From Neurospora crassa OR74A (Eukaryota > Ascomycota > Sordariomycetes > Sordariales > Sordariaceae): 64,000 bases of DNA. Of this stretch, positions 1-11,024 are shown piece by piece (within the stretch, counting starts at the first letter, position 1; every line of letters starts with the position of its first letter). The translations under genes were made by a program, and so were the position numbers. The notes beneath the pieces are model-generated. The model was given only the letters and a program-made list of their open reading frames with translations, was not told the DNA's origin and ran no database searches. The stretch is taken from positions 1,240,001 to 1,304,000 of the forward strand of contig NC_026501.1 of assembly GCF_000182925.2 (NCBI RefSeq), given 5' to 3'.

Positions 1-694
1 CCCTGACAGCGACAGCCAGAGGTGGCCTACCTAGGTACCTGGGCTAGAGGCATGCGGATCCATGTGATGGGATGGAATCGGCTTCCATCATCCATTCCTC
101 TACCTAATCGGGATCTCGCGATAAGCGCACAGACCACATGATCGAGAAGGTACCTCCTACCTAGTGTAGTGTACTGGCCAAAGTCACTGCCACTGCACCG
201 CTGAGTGAGGTGCCGTTCGTGTCTCCAACTGTTCATCGGCGCCTTGTCGAGGTTGACGCCGTTGTCAGGTTGACCTTCCAATTGAAGAGAAGAGAGAGAG
301 TGTGTGTGAGAGAGAGAGCTGAGAGATTCTCCATCTTGGTCGAACGGTTTCTCCATTCCACGTCCAGTTGTCTTCCAACCTGCCGGCCTTCACACTTTCT
401 TCCGCTGATATCGACGCCTCTCGATATGTTTTGCATTGATCGACGACGACGACCTCCTGTGATCATTTCGGTTTGCATTCGACTTCACCATTCCCGAGAC
501 GCCCTACGAATGCCAGGTTATTCGTCCTTGGGGGACCTGGTCTAGTTCAACATAAAGTCTCGTCAAGTCCCGTCAACTCAACTCAACCCAACTCATCCTT
601 GGTTTACCACTTCAGTCAAACTCCAGCACTGAGAATGGGATGAGGGAGGATACGCACCATGCTGCACCGTCTCGTCCAATCCTGATCCCGCAAT
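1..694. other. Spacer upstream of the Mtc5-like gene
   Basis: No gene is supported here. The short open frames on both strands have no recognisable domain and overlap one another. The stretch is the presumed promoter and 5' leader of the WD-repeat gene that starts at 695. It holds a GA/GT microsatellite (about 286-318) and two copies of a KpnI-centred palindrome-like motif (about 26-43 and 147-164) that recurs in other spacers of this window. Confidence 0.6.
286..318. repeat. (GA)n/(GT)n microsatellite
   Basis: A run of GA dinucleotides is interrupted by a short GT run and then by GA again. It lies in the presumed promoter/leader of the Mtc5-like gene. Confidence 0.8.
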
Positions 695-3600
695 ATGCCC
701 TCCGTATTTGACTCTCCGCCAAAGAAGGCGAAAACAATCAAGTCAGCCTTCGACAGTGAGAGCTTCGATGCCGACCTGACCATCCATGTTGATGGCTTGG
801 TGGGCTCCGCCACCATCTCACCCTCGGGCCGTGATGTTGCTCTTGCTTCCCCCGAGGGCCTCGCCATCATAGACCTGGACTCGCCATGGAATCCACCACG
901 AAGACTGAGCAGCCATGGCCTCCCGTGGCTGGTGGTCGATGTTCAATGGTCTCCCTTTGCAGCTCGTGACTACTGGGTGGCTTCGACAGCAAACCATCGC
1001 TGTCTGGTATGGAACCTCAACATGAGGGACGACTCGCCCTCTGGAGCCATCGAGCACTCGTTGCAAGCCCATAGTCGGGCCATCACCGACATTAACTTTT
1101 CCGCTCACCACCCAGATCTTCTAGCCAGTTGCTCAGTTGACGGTTATGTTCATCACTGGGATCTGAGAAGACCGAGACAGCCTGCTCTGTCATTCTGTGA
1201 CTGGTTTGCCGGTGCAACGCAGGTCAAATACAGTCGTCAAGACCCTCATGTCATTGCTTCGGCTCACGATCGATTGCTTCATATCTGGGACGACCGAAAG
1301 ACTGTCGAACCCCTCAAGACCATTTGTGCTCACACGTCCAAAATCTACGGTATCGACTGGAATCGGACTGATGCCCCCTGCCTGGTCACCTGCTCCTTGG
1401 ACAAAACCATCAAGTTCTGGAACTACGAAAAGACCGACAAACCAGAGCGTGTCATTCGCACCGACTTTCCAGTATGGCGAGCTAGGCACACCCCTTTTGG
1501 CAACGGCTTGCTTGCCATGCCACAGAATGAACCGGGCAACCTTTACCTGTACGATCGGCAAACCGCCCCAGAGGCTCCGAGCGCGTCAGAACCCGTGGCC
1601 ATGTTCTCAGGACACGGAAACCACAAAGTGAAAGAATTTCTGTGGAGAACCCGAGGATCAATTACGAGCGAGGGTGTTGATGAGCGCGAGTTTCAGTTGG
1701 TTTCCTGGGGCGAAGATAATGAGTTGCGGTTGCAAAAGGTTGAGCCCGACATTCTTGAGTCCGTTGGCTATGTGAAAGGGAAGACCGTGGTGAAGAACCT
1801 GGCCCTCACCCGCAAAGGCGCAGCTTACAAGACCTTCCGCGCAGTCGACGATACTGTCCACCGCGATCGCAGGACTGCTACCATGAGCGACCCGCGTCCG
1901 GGAAGCTCGGGTCAGTATCGCAAAAGTGCTCTGAGCTATGGCCTAAACTCCCATCTCCGTCGGGTTGGGCCTACGTGGCGAGGTTCTCCAATGAAGGCCA
2001 AGGTGAATGGCGGCAAAAGTATGGACAAGAGTCAACTGCAAATCGGGTGGATGAAGGGTATCTCCATGACCAAGCGGAAATCCGAGTCCGATGGCCCTGG
2101 ACGAGGTAGCATCAAAGACTCTGGCCTCTTCAGCCATGGTGCCTATGACGATGACTGGGCTGAACCAGAGTCCATTCAAGACGAGTTCATCCACGTCAGC
2201 AATCGTCTTCCCAACGTGAAATGGGAAAACATCGATATGGATGCATTGATTCTCAATGCCTCATTGAAGGGGCCATGGGGCTTCAACGATGAGGGGATAT
2301 TCATCAAGGTTAAAGTCGATATTCCAACCAGCTATCCCACCAGCAAGGCCCCCAAGTTTTATGTCGAAAAGACATCCTTCATGCCCGAAGAAACTCACGA
2401 GAAGATCGAGCGCGAGCTGCAGATACTTGCCAATCAGTTCCTCGAAAGGAAACAAAACTGCCTCGAGGTGGCCTTCTCTTACTTGCTCGGCGATGTCGAC
2501 CTCGAAAATAGTACCACCCTCTTTAAGAATGTCAGGGATCTCAACGACGAGGAAATCGAAGCGCTAGCAGACGAAAGCTCCAGTGACGAGGAAGACAGCG
2601 ATGTCCAGGCCAGAGGATCTGTCTCAATGTCACAGGACCTTACGGCGAGCACTGAACTTGACCCGACAGCCACCCTTGCTCCAACACAACGCCCCATTGC
2701 AGTGCCGACGCCCAGAAAGTGCGGAGCAAGATTTTCCAACGACGGCAGACTTGTGTGCTTCTTCCCCTCAAAAGAACAACAAGCCCTCGCACTATTCTCG
2801 ATCTCCAATTCGGATGCCTACCGTGATCGACAGAAAGGAGAACCGAATTTTGCGGGTTTCGGTCGTCTCACCCAGGATTCGCCGCCTCCGAGACGTAGAT
2901 ACAACGATGATGACTCGGGTTCTGACGATATGAGTGATGGGTCGGAAGACTCTGAATCCAGCTCCTCCAGCGACTCGGAGCCGTCAACCATGCACAAGAT
3001 CAGTCTATGGCATCAACCTGGTGGGCGGAGTCTCAAGAAGACATGGAGTACCAACGACTCGTTGCGCTCCAGCGGAGGAGGCACCGGCGCTGGTACCGGA
3101 ACCGGAACGGGAATCAGTCGAAGAAGGCTCCCAGCCAGGCCTAAAAATATCATTGCCCTTCACGATTTGCGCAGCCTACTTCCATCGCAGAAACAGTTTG
3201 CTCAGGAGTATGCGATCTTTGGCGATGGCGCTGAGGTGTGCATGCATAATGCCATGGTCGCGGAGAATTATGGGTATCACGACCTCGTTCATATATGGCA
3301 TTATGCGGCCATGTTGTTGCGGAATGACATCCCGCTTGAAATCCATGAACAGCAAAATAGAAAAGAGTCTGTCCTTGTTATAGCCAGAGACGCCTCTGCG
3401 CGGGTTCGGGATGACGAGTATGCACAGCACTTTGGTTGGGACAGTAATCTATCTGGCCGTGTCAAGTGGGGTTACCACCCTTTAGCCCAGAGCTTGATTG
3501 CCGACCTTTTCAACTATTTTGAAAAGGTAGCTGACATCCAGATGCTAGCCATGCTGGCTTGCATCTTCGGAGACTCGTCCGCTGAGGACGGGGTAGCCTA

Positions 3601-6121
3601 TGCAGGCTCACATCTTCCCCAGCCTGAGACACCCCTGCCTATGAAAGCCCCTTCCTTTTCACTAGAGTATTTCCCTACCGACCCAGCATTATGGCATATC
3701 AACTACAAGAGTCAAGCTAGTAGTGCCATCACGACTCCCAGAACCGTCCATACTCCTGCAATATACTCAGAGTCACCAGGAATCGAGGACGTCGTAGCTT
3801 TACTTGAGCCTACACCCAACTCCTTCTCCGCTGGCGAAACTCCCCCGAAGATGTCTCGAGATCATCTACGAGAAGGCGACCAAACTCAAAGCCTATCGAC
3901 ATCGCCTAGCAATAGGCTCTTTACCCGCTCCAACACGGCTGTTTCTGCAGCTTTTAGCCTCCCGAAGACACTGGCTGGAATGGTTTCGGGGTCACCTCCA
4001 GATCCCCCACCACGCAAGCGGCCTAGCCCTGCCGAAGCCATCTTCAACAACCTTGCTCCAAGTGTTACCTGGGGAACTTCAACCGTGTTTGGGGGTACGG
4101 CTCCCGAAACACCGGGTACGGCACGAACTTCACTCTCAGATGATGAGGGTAGAAATCATGATATGACGGTCTTGGTACCTGTTGCAGTCTCGGTCGTCCC
4201 AGAGAACCAGGGCCTCTTTGACGACGATGGATGGCTGAACACGCCTCTTCTCGATCCAAGCCGCAACCATGTCTACTCGTATTACCGTTATGCCTACGCC
4301 GAGATGTTGCAAATGTGGGGCCAGCCTTTATCTCGCCTCGAGATCATGAAGTTCAATGTCCTCAAGGGCGACAAGACATCGAGCTCTGGTTGCTACAGTG
4401 ATGTCACGCATAGCATAGATGGCTGCTACGATCACGAAACGGCTGAGAATACTGCTGCTAACAGTGCCAGCCAAAACCCTGCCTTTGGCGGACGGAAAGA
4501 GCAACTCCAGGCTTTGATCGCCTCTGGTCGCGGCCTTGATGTTACGGGCATTTGCCGCATTCATGAAGAGCAGCTTGATCCGGTGGAGTACACCAGGCCG
4601 ACCAAGGGCAAATACGGCGGTGCCGTTGGTACATGCCATAGGTGCGTTAAAGCAGGTAACAAGAAAGAACAGAAACAGCTGCGCTGCGTGTACTGTCTCG
4701 AGCCCATCGCCGCGCTTTACCCACCTTGTCTCAACTGCGGCTGCGCCTTCCACGAAGCCTGTCTGGCTGAGTGGCACGAGATGGGCGAAGAAGAATGTCC
4801 AGCGGGTGATGACTGCTGCTGTGTCGAAGATGCCAGCACCGCGCACGTGGAGAGATGGTCGGCCTTGCAAGCTGCCGTGGCGGCCATGAATAAGATGAGA
4901 AGCGCCGCCAGCGGAAGTCTACACCAGCAGGTGGACCGCGACAAGGAGAAGAGCTCAGGCAATCAGTCGAGTATATCAAGAAGATCTTCCATCAAGACCG
5001 TTTTGACCGGCGTCGCCAGTGTCGCCACCGGAGGCACCGGCAGCCGACCGCGTCGCCGAAGCGTACCTACCGACCTCGCCAAGTTCATGCGCGGCGGCCG
5101 CTCCGATCCCAATGCCTACCGTCCGAACGACGACAACGACGATGACTACGACGAAGACGACGATGATCTTCCCACTATCGCCATCACCAGCTCCAACGGC
5201 GGCTCCTGCGACCGCAGCCGCAGCGCCCACCCCACCAATCGCCGCGCCGTCTCAACCGCCTCCCCCTCCGGCATCATCACAAACACAATTCCGCACCAGT
5301 TCGGCCGACGTAGAGGCGGTAGTTCCGCCTCTCACCTCGCCGCCACCGGCGGCTACAGCAGTGGCTACGGCCATCGCTCCTCCAACCTTTCCCACTTTTA
5401 CATCGCAGCCGACGACAATTCAGGTGACTCCGCCGACTCCAATAACGAAGGCACCGCCACCACCCAATTCACGGCCTCCTCCAACTCCAACCGCGCCTCG
5501 CAGACTCTGCTCTCAGGCAATGACATTGACCGCGAAGAGTGGGAATCCGTCGCTTCCTCGCGCGGTATACCTTCGCTTTCGAATGACCCGCTCCACCCTT
5601 CGCACCATTCTCGATCCGGTTCTCGATCCGGGAACTCTTCCCGATCAGCCTCTGGCGGCTCCGACACGGGTGGTGGGAAAGATAATACCACCACATCATC
5701 ATCGTCGATGACGACGACGACCCCGAGAGTAGGTGACAGTGGAAGCGACAACAGCAAAAGACCACCACATCACGAACGCACGCCCAGCGGAAGAGGATTC
5801 ACGGCGCTGAAACCGCCGCCCTACGGAGACGAGCCGATAAGCGCGGCGAGATTGAGTTTGGGGAATCGGTTGAAGAAACATATTGCTGGTTCTTCTGCTG
5901 CTTCTGGTTCAGGATCGAAGGGCGGTGAGTCAGGGTCTGGTGGAAACGGTGGGAATGCTGGGAGTGATAGCGGTGGTGGGGGTGACACTACTGGTGTTGC
6001 AGGAGGGAGTGGAGGTAGCAGCAGCTCTTTATTATTGGGAGGTGGTGGTGGTGCACAACGACCGAGTTTGTTGAGGAAGAAAAGTACAGGTGTTGCTGTT
6101 TGGAGAGGCGGCGGTAACTAG
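695..6121 (+). CDS. MTC5: SEACAT/GATOR2 subunit, Mtc5 (Sea3)/WDR59-like
   Basis: An uninterrupted 1808-residue frame. The N-terminal third carries WD40 repeats (about residues 40-350, with repeated Trp-Asp ends). An RWD domain follows at about 495-600 and a C-terminal RING-like zinc finger at about 1314-1375, with CVYC, CLNCGCAFH and CPAGDDCCC. WD40 plus RWD plus RING in this order is the layout of WDR59 and yeast Mtc5/Sea3. These are part of the vacuolar/lysosomal SEACAT (GATOR2) complex, which opposes SEACIT and so supports TORC1 signalling on amino-acid supply. Between RWD and RING lie acidic, Ser-rich disordered stretches. About 430 residues follow the RING; they are Ser/Gly-rich and end in a basic Lys-Lys-Ser-Thr patch, whereas the yeast protein ends near the RING. 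The ATG at 695 starts a conserved-looking N-terminus. The family call is firm; the role is inferred from the family. Confidence 0.88.
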   Translation: MPSVFDSPPKKAKTIKSAFDSESFDADLTIHVDGLVGSATISPSGRDVALASPEGLAIIDLDSPWNPPRRLSSHGLPWLVVDVQWSPFAARDYWVASTANHRCLVWNLNMRDDSPSGAIEHSLQAHSRAITDINFSAHHPDLLASCSVDGYVHHWDLRRPRQPALSFCDWFAGATQVKYSRQDPHVIASAHDRLLHIWDDRKTVEPLKTICAHTSKIYGIDWNRTDAPCLVTCSLDKTIKFWNYEKTDKPERVIRTDFPVWRARHTPFGNGLLAMPQNEPGNLYLYDRQTAPEAPSASEPVAMFSGHGNHKVKEFLWRTRGSITSEGVDEREFQLVSWGEDNELRLQKVEPDILESVGYVKGKTVVKNLALTRKGAAYKTFRAVDDTVHRDRRTATMSDPRPGSSGQYRKSALSYGLNSHLRRVGPTWRGSPMKAKVNGGKSMDKSQLQIGWMKGISMTKRKSESDGPGRGSIKDSGLFSHGAYDDDWAEPESIQDEFIHVSNRLPNVKWENIDMDALILNASLKGPWGFNDEGIFIKVKVDIPTSYPTSKAPKFYVEKTSFMPEETHEKIERELQILANQFLERKQNCLEVAFSYLLGDVDLENSTTLFKNVRDLNDEEIEALADESSSDEEDSDVQARGSVSMSQDLTASTELDPTATLAPTQRPIAVPTPRKCGARFSNDGRLVCFFPSKEQQALALFSISNSDAYRDRQKGEPNFAGFGRLTQDSPPPRRRYNDDDSGSDDMSDGSEDSESSSSSDSEPSTMHKISLWHQPGGRSLKKTWSTNDSLRSSGGGTGAGTGTGTGISRRRLPARPKNIIALHDLRSLLPSQKQFAQEYAIFGDGAEVCMHNAMVAENYGYHDLVHIWHYAAMLLRNDIPLEIHEQQNRKESVLVIARDASARVRDDEYAQHFGWDSNLSGRVKWGYHPLAQSLIADLFNYFEKVADIQMLAMLACIFGDSSAEDGVAYAGSHLPQPETPLPMKAPSFSLEYFPTDPALWHINYKSQASSAITTPRTVHTPAIYSESPGIEDVVALLEPTPNSFSAGETPPKMSRDHLREGDQTQSLSTSPSNRLFTRSNTAVSAAFSLPKTLAGMVSGSPPDPPPRKRPSPAEAIFNNLAPSVTWGTSTVFGGTAPETPGTARTSLSDDEGRNHDMTVLVPVAVSVVPENQGLFDDDGWLNTPLLDPSRNHVYSYYRYAYAEMLQMWGQPLSRLEIMKFNVLKGDKTSSSGCYSDVTHSIDGCYDHETAENTAANSASQNPAFGGRKEQLQALIASGRGLDVTGICRIHEEQLDPVEYTRPTKGKYGGAVGTCHRCVKAGNKKEQKQLRCVYCLEPIAALYPPCLNCGCAFHEACLAEWHEMGEEECPAGDDCCCVEDASTAHVERWSALQAAVAAMNKMRSAASGSLHQQVDRDKEKSSGNQSSISRRSSIKTVLTGVASVATGGTGSRPRRRSVPTDLAKFMRGGRSDPNAYRPNDDNDDDYDEDDDDLPTIAITSSNGGSCDRSRSAHPTNRRAVSTASPSGIITNTIPHQFGRRRGGSSASHLAATGGYSSGYGHRSSNLSHFYIAADDNSGDSADSNNEGTATTQFTASSNSNRASQTLLSGNDIDREEWESVASSRGIPSLSNDPLHPSHHSRSGSRSGNSSRSASGGSDTGGGKDNTTTSSSSMTTTTPRVGDSGSDNSKRPPHHERTPSGRGFTALKPPPYGDEPISAARLSLGNRLKKHIAGSSAASGSGSKGGESGSGGNGGNAGSDSGGGGDTTGVAGGSGGSSSSLLLGGGGGAQRPSLLRKKSTGVAVWRGGGN

Positions 6122-7097
6122 GTAGATTAAAGGGACCAAAGAACAAAGGAGACCGAGGTTAGCGGTTCAAGGGCAATTACTTGCCAGACTTGCTGGTAAT
6201 GTAAGGTGTAGACCTGGCAAATAGGTTAGCGAAAAGAAATCTTGAATCGAAGTCATCACCCACTTCACTTTGAATTTCGGTTTTCACTTCACGCCTTTTT
6301 ACCTCGATTTGTATTCTATTTCACCTTTTTCTTCGCTTCTCTCTACTTCTTCTACGTCCTTTTTCTATTGTTCTTCCCGGTTCATACATATACGTAACCT
6401 CTCTCTTTACTTTCCTCTTTGACTTCTCTTCGCGTATTTCTTCACCCTTCTTCTTCTCTTTATTTCGGGTCTCTCTTCACTTGGCTCCCTCAATGGGACC
6501 TTCACCTCTCTAATATTTACTCCCTACATGTTACTAGCAAAAATCAGCATCGCCATACGTAAAGGGCGGCAAGCGCGCCACCGACTGTCACAGGACACTG
6601 CACACAGCCTTAACGTGTTCCTAAACAGTCTACACATTTCGCGTTCGATCTAACTTTGAAGAGCCTACAATTGTATACTTTGCATTGGTGTTATTATTGT
6701 GATGGCCACTACCTATGCACTTCCCACCCACTCCATAACACACGGGCGTTGGAACTCCATACTGGTACGTTGTGTAAAATATCAACTAGATTTCCTCTAA
6801 TTCTAAAACTGTGAAAAGATACAGACCGCTCTCTGCCTTTTCTCAAGGACCATCAAAACTGCTAAAACTCGCCAGAAAAAAAGAAAGAGACAAGTATCAT
6901 GCCCCGCCTGCGCTTCTGTCTAAAGCTGAGTATTTATAAATAAAACCAGAGATATATAAACATATGTCTGAATGCACCGGCTGGCCTTCTCCGCTTTCTA
7001 CCACACACACATCCTTTGATTAATCCCTACTACGACCACCTAAAATCCCTGCTTCAATGACAACGATAGCTTGCACAGCAAACAAGACGAACGGCTA
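6122..7097. other. 3' spacer between convergent Mtc5 and myosin genes
   Basis: The two flanking genes converge here. The sequence is T- and CT-rich at first (about 6290-6500) and AT-rich near 6925-6970, with TATAAATA/ATATATAAA runs suited to 3' end formation on both strands. I see no gene in it. Confidence 0.6.
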
Positions 7098-10000
7098 CTA
7101 CCAGTCATCCTCATCATCATCCCTCTTCGCCATCGCCTGCTTCCTTGCCTTCAAGGCATCCGCCAAACTGCCCGCTATGCTCGGCGTCGGGGTGCTGCTC
7201 CTACTCGCATCGCTTCCTGATCCGTTCGCTCCGTTCAAGCTCATGCCCGAATCCCTATTCTGCAGCGAGGCCACGGCGGGCGCGGGCGCGGGCTTACGGC
7301 CAGCGACTGGTCGCTTGGCGGGCGGCTGAGGAGCTACACGACCGCCACCGTTGGCAGCGGGGGGAGGAGGAGGAGGAGGACGGGGAGCGACGACAGGAGG
7401 TGCGGGGGCTTGCTCTTCTACGTATGCGGCAGGAACCCAGGCTTGACCTTCGGGGGTCTTGGCTAGCCACCAGCCTGTGAAAATCATTGTCAGGATTTCT
7501 ATATTTTCAAGAAGAAGATAAATGGCTAGGGAGGGGCGGAAACATACCATTGTTCTCTTTCTGGACAATCTCAATCATATCTCCAGCCTTGATGGAGAGC
7601 TCGTTCTCTCTTGTGCCAGCAAAGTCATACAGGACCTTGGCCATGATCTTAGGCTTAGCAGCCGGCGCTGGAGGAGGGGGCGGCGGAGGGCGCACGGTCG
7701 AGGTGCTGGACTGCTGCCTCGTATGACTGGGAAGGGACTTGGCAGCGGCTGGTGTAGCGGCTGCCCCAGGGTGAGCGGGAACAGGCCTGCTAGAAGCCGC
7801 AGCGGCAGAAGAAGCAAGAGGGTTAGAGGCAGCGATAGAAGGACCACCGCCGGGCCGGGGCTGAGCCGTGCGGTTCGGGTTGGCATTTCTCGCTGGTCTT
7901 CCACCAGGACCGCCAGGCTTGATAAGCTTGCCCTTGGTAATAGGCCTTGGAGGAACAGGCTTGGCCTTGGGTTGGGGCCTGGACACAGAGTTGGGAGGCT
8001 CGCCAGGCTGAGTATGAACAGTACTGCTCTTGTAGAAGTCCTGCGAGGTTGGCGCATCCTTCAACACCTTGACCAACTGCATCTTGCCGGGTTTCTTGGC
8101 GTACTCAATGGCGTCGCCAATCTTCAGATTGAAGCTTCCGGGCATGACCCTCTTCATCTGCGTGAACATCTCGGTCTTGAGCACGCAGTTGAGTAGGGGA
8201 TCGGGCTCTTGCTGTGACCCAACACCCAGGGAGAACCAGTCGTCTCTGGCGGTAGACGCCCCAATGAACTTGATAGAAGCCAATGGGAATGCCTTCTCTG
8301 CCATGATCTGAACGTGACCCTGATTGAGAACCTGGGCGACGATGTAGAACTTGCTGTTGGTCACGACCAGGATTCTAGGACTAGGCTTGCTGGAACGACC
8401 AAACTTGTGCTCAAGAAGCTCACCGCGGCAAGAGAAGACTGCCTTCTCGTTGCTACCAATGCCGATGGCATTGCGAATCTGAGCACCAGGACCGGTGGTA
8501 GCATTGATGCCAAGGTAGTCACCCAAGAACCGACGGGAACCAAGAATAGACATTCTCCTGCGCTCCTTGCGGCCTCCCAACACCTTATGGCCTTCTTCAC
8601 GGAGCTGCAGGTACTCGGCACCAACGCGTTTCTTCCTCCAGATACGCTGGATACGGATGGCAGCCTCTGCCCTGTATGCAAGATATGCACGCCACATGCG
8701 CTGAATGCGCGTCGCCATGTTATGCCAGTACCTGTCTCTCATATGCTCAAGAGCGAACAAAGTCTCGGGCGACTTGATGAAGGCCTTGGTCACACCTAAT
8801 TGCCACTCCTCCTGCGGGATACTTGTGTCCTTGAGGATTTGCTTTGTAGCCGCTTCGTAAGAGCCCGTCCAGGTATACTCACCAGCGTATGATGTGGCAG
8901 GCGAGAGTAGGAAGAAGCGATCGACAAACTTCTCGAACGACTGACGGTATGCGAAACCGGCGCGGCGAATGCGAACGTTTTCTTGAAGACCGAGATACTT
9001 GACCTGATGAAGAACATTGGGCTCATTGTACTCTGTTGGCGACTTGTTCTCGTTGGGTTTGATAGTACGGATATACGAAGGCTGGCATTTCATCAGAGTA
9101 TCGACTAAAGCATTCGCGGAAGTTCTGATTCTGTCACCGGCAGAAGGGGGCTGCCTGCGGTTGTCCAAGTCGACCTGCTGGGGGAACAGAGTATGAACGA
9201 ACTGGTTCTGGCTGGCCTGGAAGAGATTCTGGACACCCTTGAGAAGCAAATCCTTGTTCTTGTCCGTGATACCGTCCACACTGTACGTCACATCACCGGC
9301 GTAATGCTTGACAATAAAGGCACCCTGACGGGGCGTAAGATGGGGGTTCGACATGCCGTTGATGCTCTGCATGAAGGTGCGGTCGGAAGCCGCCGGATCA
9401 GCGTGGGCAGTCTTGGTGGCATCCTTCATAGCAGAGAAAATACCAGGGGGCCTGGTAGACTCAATCAAGTCGCACACAATCTTGTTGTCAAAGTACTTGA
9501 TGGGCGTCCACTTGATCTGTTCCCTCGCGTACTCATCCTGCTCGGCCTTCAGTGTCAATTGGATGAAGATTTGCTGGAGCTTTTCGTTCACGTAGTTGAT
9601 ACAGAGCTGTTCAAAGCTGTTCTTTTCGAAAATTTCGAAACCGTAAATATCAAGGATACCAATTGAGTTCGTCGTAGCTTGGCGAGCCTTGAGCGACAGG
9701 TTGATGCGCTCCACAATCCAGTCAAACAAGTTGTAGTAAATGGCCATTGCCAGGGCATCTCTTGTCGCGGTAGCCTGGGGAACGTTGGCGGGAGACTCGA
9801 TAACCTCACCGGGTCTTGGGGTCAAGATACGGATCGTGAGGGCGTGGACCAGCTGAGCGGGATCAACCTCGAGAAGGTATGCCAAGAAATCAACCACAGA
9901 CTGATCTGATACGGCGGCATATCCATCATCACCCTCCTTAAACACCAGGTTTCCTGCCCAAAGAATAGCCGACAGCATTCGGAAGATGTTATCCTGTTCC

Positions 10001-11024
10001 TGCTGCGAGAGACCGATAATCTTCATGGCATTAAGGGTATCCTGGTACTCGGCCAAATCATCGATACCGTCGACATCGAAGCACTTGGCCTTGCTGGTAT
10101 AGAGGTATGTTTCGGGTTTCTGGATGCCGTACATTTCGCGGTACTGCTGGGAAGCTCCTTTTGTGAATTGGTAAAAGATGTGGAAGTTACGCTCGTTGGC
10201 GATCTGGCCGACGACACGGCTCTTCTCAAGGAGGTAGTTGGTGATGTCGGCACCGATGGGTTCGCCCTGAGCGTTGAAGTGAATCTGGAGGTACTTGCCG
10301 AAGCGGGACGAATTGTTATTTCGCAGCGTCTTGGCGTTACCGAAGGATTCAAGCAGAGGGTTTGTCGCGAGCACCATGTCCTTGATCTGCTGGATATCCC
10401 CCGACCCGCCGCCAGACACGTTGGCGATGTACTGCATGATGCGCTTGGCCGCCTCGGTCTTGCCGGCTCCGGACTCGCCCGAGATGATGACGCACTGGTT
10501 CTCGCTGTAGGCCTTCATGTTGTAGTAGGCCGATTCGGCAATGGCGAAGACGTGAGGGGGCATCTCCAGACGGTTCTTGCCCTTGTAGCTCTCGAGGACC
10601 TGGTCGGTGTAGATGCCCAGGTCGCGAAAGGGGTTGACGGACACCAAGACATGGCCGATGTATGTGTAGATCTCGCGTCCCTCGAAGCGCTTCTTCAAGT
10701 TCTCGTTGATGGCCTCGTTGGAGACCTTGCTGAGTAGTGTCAGGTCTGATACACCGATCTCCTTCTTCTTGGTGGTGTCGAAAGTGGCCTTCTTGGGCTT
10801 GGCCGAGCTGGACTTGTCTCCGCCAGCAGAGCGCTCGGCCCGCGCGGCCTTGTCCTTTGATCGCTTTGTGATACCCTGTGAGGATGGAAGGACATTGGTT
10901 AGTGCTTGTCGAACTGTGTAGGTTGTTGTGGTGATGCGCAGAGCATTCGGCACATCCCCTTGGTCTTGGATGGGAGTGGGCTTGGATCGGCTTGTTGTGA
11001 AGGTCGGATGATGCTACTCACCAT
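7098..11024 (-). CDS. myo1: Class I myosin (MyoA/Myo3/Myo5 type)
   Basis: Three exons on the minus strand: 11024-11022 (the ATG alone), 10875-7548 and 7474-7098. The introns are 146 and 73 bases, with donors GTGAGT and GTATGT. The predicted protein has 1235 residues. It is an actin-based motor at endocytic patches and hyphal tips. The order is a motor head with P-loop GESGAGKT at about 134-141 and switch motif NNNSSRFGK, then two IQ motifs (RIQRMWRAY and RIQRIWRKK), a basic TH1 lipid-binding tail, a Pro/Ala-rich TH2 stretch, an SH3 domain split by intron 2, a poly-Pro run and an acidic C-terminus (DDDEDDW) of the kind that activates Arp2/3. The TEDS position, 16 residues before the conserved Asp-Ala-Leu, is Glu at about residue 358 rather than Ser/Thr. 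A continuous frame runs further 5' to 10953 but lacks the family start; joining ATG to the acceptor at 10876 gives the usual M-G-I-T-K start. Confidence 0.95.

Noticed and set aside
10876-10953. Upstream extension of the myosin frame ([10 protein letters not shown]).
   Set aside because: It reads through intron 1; the conserved family start M-G-I-T-K is restored by the ATG-only exon.
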